13,982 nucleotides of DNA from an uncultured Oscillospiraceae bacterium (GTDB lineage: Bacteria > Bacillota > Clostridia > Oscillospirales > Acutalibacteraceae): NCBI GenBank assembly GCA_900552925.1, contig USBH01000013.1, forward strand, positions 1-13,982, read 5' to 3'. The notes below the pieces were generated by a model, which searched no databases, was not told where the DNA came from, and saw nothing but the letters and a program-made list of their open reading frames with translations. This document shows positions 13,836 through 13,982 of the stretch, piece by piece. Numbering within the stretch: the first letter of the stretch is position 1; every line of letters starts with the position of its first letter. Made by a program: the position numbers and the translations under genes.

Positions 13836-13935
13836 ATGTATACACATTTTTTCAAACGCCTTATAGACATTGTGCTGTCCTTTATCGGGATCATTGTGCT
13901 GGGCATTCCGATGCTGATTATAGCTGCGGTTATCA
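13836..13935 (+). CDS. PglC-like monotopic phosphoglycosyl transferase, 3'-truncated
   Basis: Only 33 codons are genomic before the adapter interrupts the frame. The visible N-terminus MYTHFFKRLIDIVLSF, followed by a hydrophobic helix with a central Pro (GIPMLIIAAVI), matches the re-entrant membrane helix that opens monotopic phosphoglycosyl transferases such as Campylobacter PglC and EpsL-type enzymes. These move a sugar phosphate from a UDP-sugar to undecaprenyl phosphate. The catalytic Asp-Glu region is off the contig. The ribosome site is weak (a purine-rich GAGAGAG upstream). The frame stays open to the window end, but the residues after about 33 come from the adapter. The position directly after a 4,6-dehydratase mirrors PglF-PglC pairing in glycan loci. 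Confidence 0.75.
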
Positions 13936-13982
13936 CTGTCTCTTATACACATCTCCGAGCCCACGAGACTGCAGCTAATCTC
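13936..13982 (-). other. Nextera read-2 adapter with i7 index (artefact)
   Basis: Bases 13936-13969 match the reverse complement of the Nextera read-2 adapter, beginning with the 19-bp Tn5 mosaic end at 13936-13954. Bases 13970-13977 (TGCAGCTA) occupy the i7 index position and 13978-13982 (ATCTC) begin the P7 sequence. Translated, this gives known artefact peptides such as SYTHLRAHE and, on the other strand, MGSEMCIRDS. Confidence 0.97.

Noticed and set aside
39..13935. A search for CRISPR arrays, phage genes, toxin-antitoxin pairs, insertion sequences or defence islands.
   Set aside because: Nothing fits. The genes are core metabolism, chaperone, iron and glycan genes with ordinary promoters and terminators.
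11787..13964. A 725-codon minus-strand open frame antisense to the dehydratase.
   Set aside because: It starts inside the adapter (MGSEMCIRDS artefact) and mirrors the dehydratase gene, with the same composition bias as other shadow frames.

Overview
The window is one assembled or sequenced fragment whose two ends are not biological. Bases 1-38 and 13936-13982 match the Illumina Nextera (Tn5) read-1 and read-2 adapters plus index bases, so genomic DNA runs from about 39 to 13935. The DNA is GC-rich and almost all genes are on the + strand. The sugar-transferase and chaperone families, a CD1247-type acidic zinc-ribbon protein, a CIRCE/HrcA-controlled hrcA-grpE-dnaK-dnaJ operon, a Gram-positive-type DnaK, a Feo system with a small Cys-rich partner and a YerB-like DUF3048 lipoprotein point to the Bacillota, class Clostridia. 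An Oscillospirales-like gut bacterium is my best guess, by inference only.

Layout. (1) 39-330: 3' end of a CD1247-like acidic zinc-ribbon protein, then a strong terminator. (2) 437-1884: a monocistronic polytopic polyprenyl-phosphate sugar-phosphate transferase (WcaJ type) behind a near-consensus sigma-A promoter. (3) 1908-2092: a tRNA gene with anticodon CAT, with its own promoter, a perfect hairpin in the leader and a terminator. (4) 2277-4923: the ferrous iron uptake unit, a FeoA-FeoB fusion overlapping a 54-residue Cys-rich membrane protein. Its promoter carries a DtxR/IdeR-like palindrome over the -10 box. (5) 4924-5170: a non-coding block with two 106-bp tandem copies and a fragment of a third, rich in hairpins. 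(6) 5191-10214: the class I heat-shock operon hrcA-grpE-dnaK-dnaJ with a textbook CIRCE, intergenic hairpins and a bidirectional-looking terminator. (7) 10215-10481: a structured gene-free stretch that may encode a small RNA. (8) 10482-11767: a TTG-started DUF3048 lipoprotein. (9) 11794-13935: a membrane-bound UDP-sugar 4,6-dehydratase (PglF/CapD/WbpM type) followed by the first 33 codons of a monotopic PglC-like phosphoglycosyl transferase, probably the start of a surface-glycan locus that continues past the contig end.

How the genes work together. The dehydratase makes a 4-keto-6-deoxy UDP-sugar. The PglC-like enzyme would load a sugar phosphate onto undecaprenyl phosphate, and the WcaJ-like enzyme at the left is a second, separate glycan-initiating enzyme. 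FeoAB imports Fe2+ under likely iron-dependent repression. HrcA represses its own operon through CIRCE, and GrpE, DnaK and DnaJ form the Hsp70 chaperone machine.

Most of the window is ordinary core genome and I see no new defence or mobile system. The least explained parts are the 106-bp structured repeat, the structured region 10215-10420 and the operator over the feo promoter.
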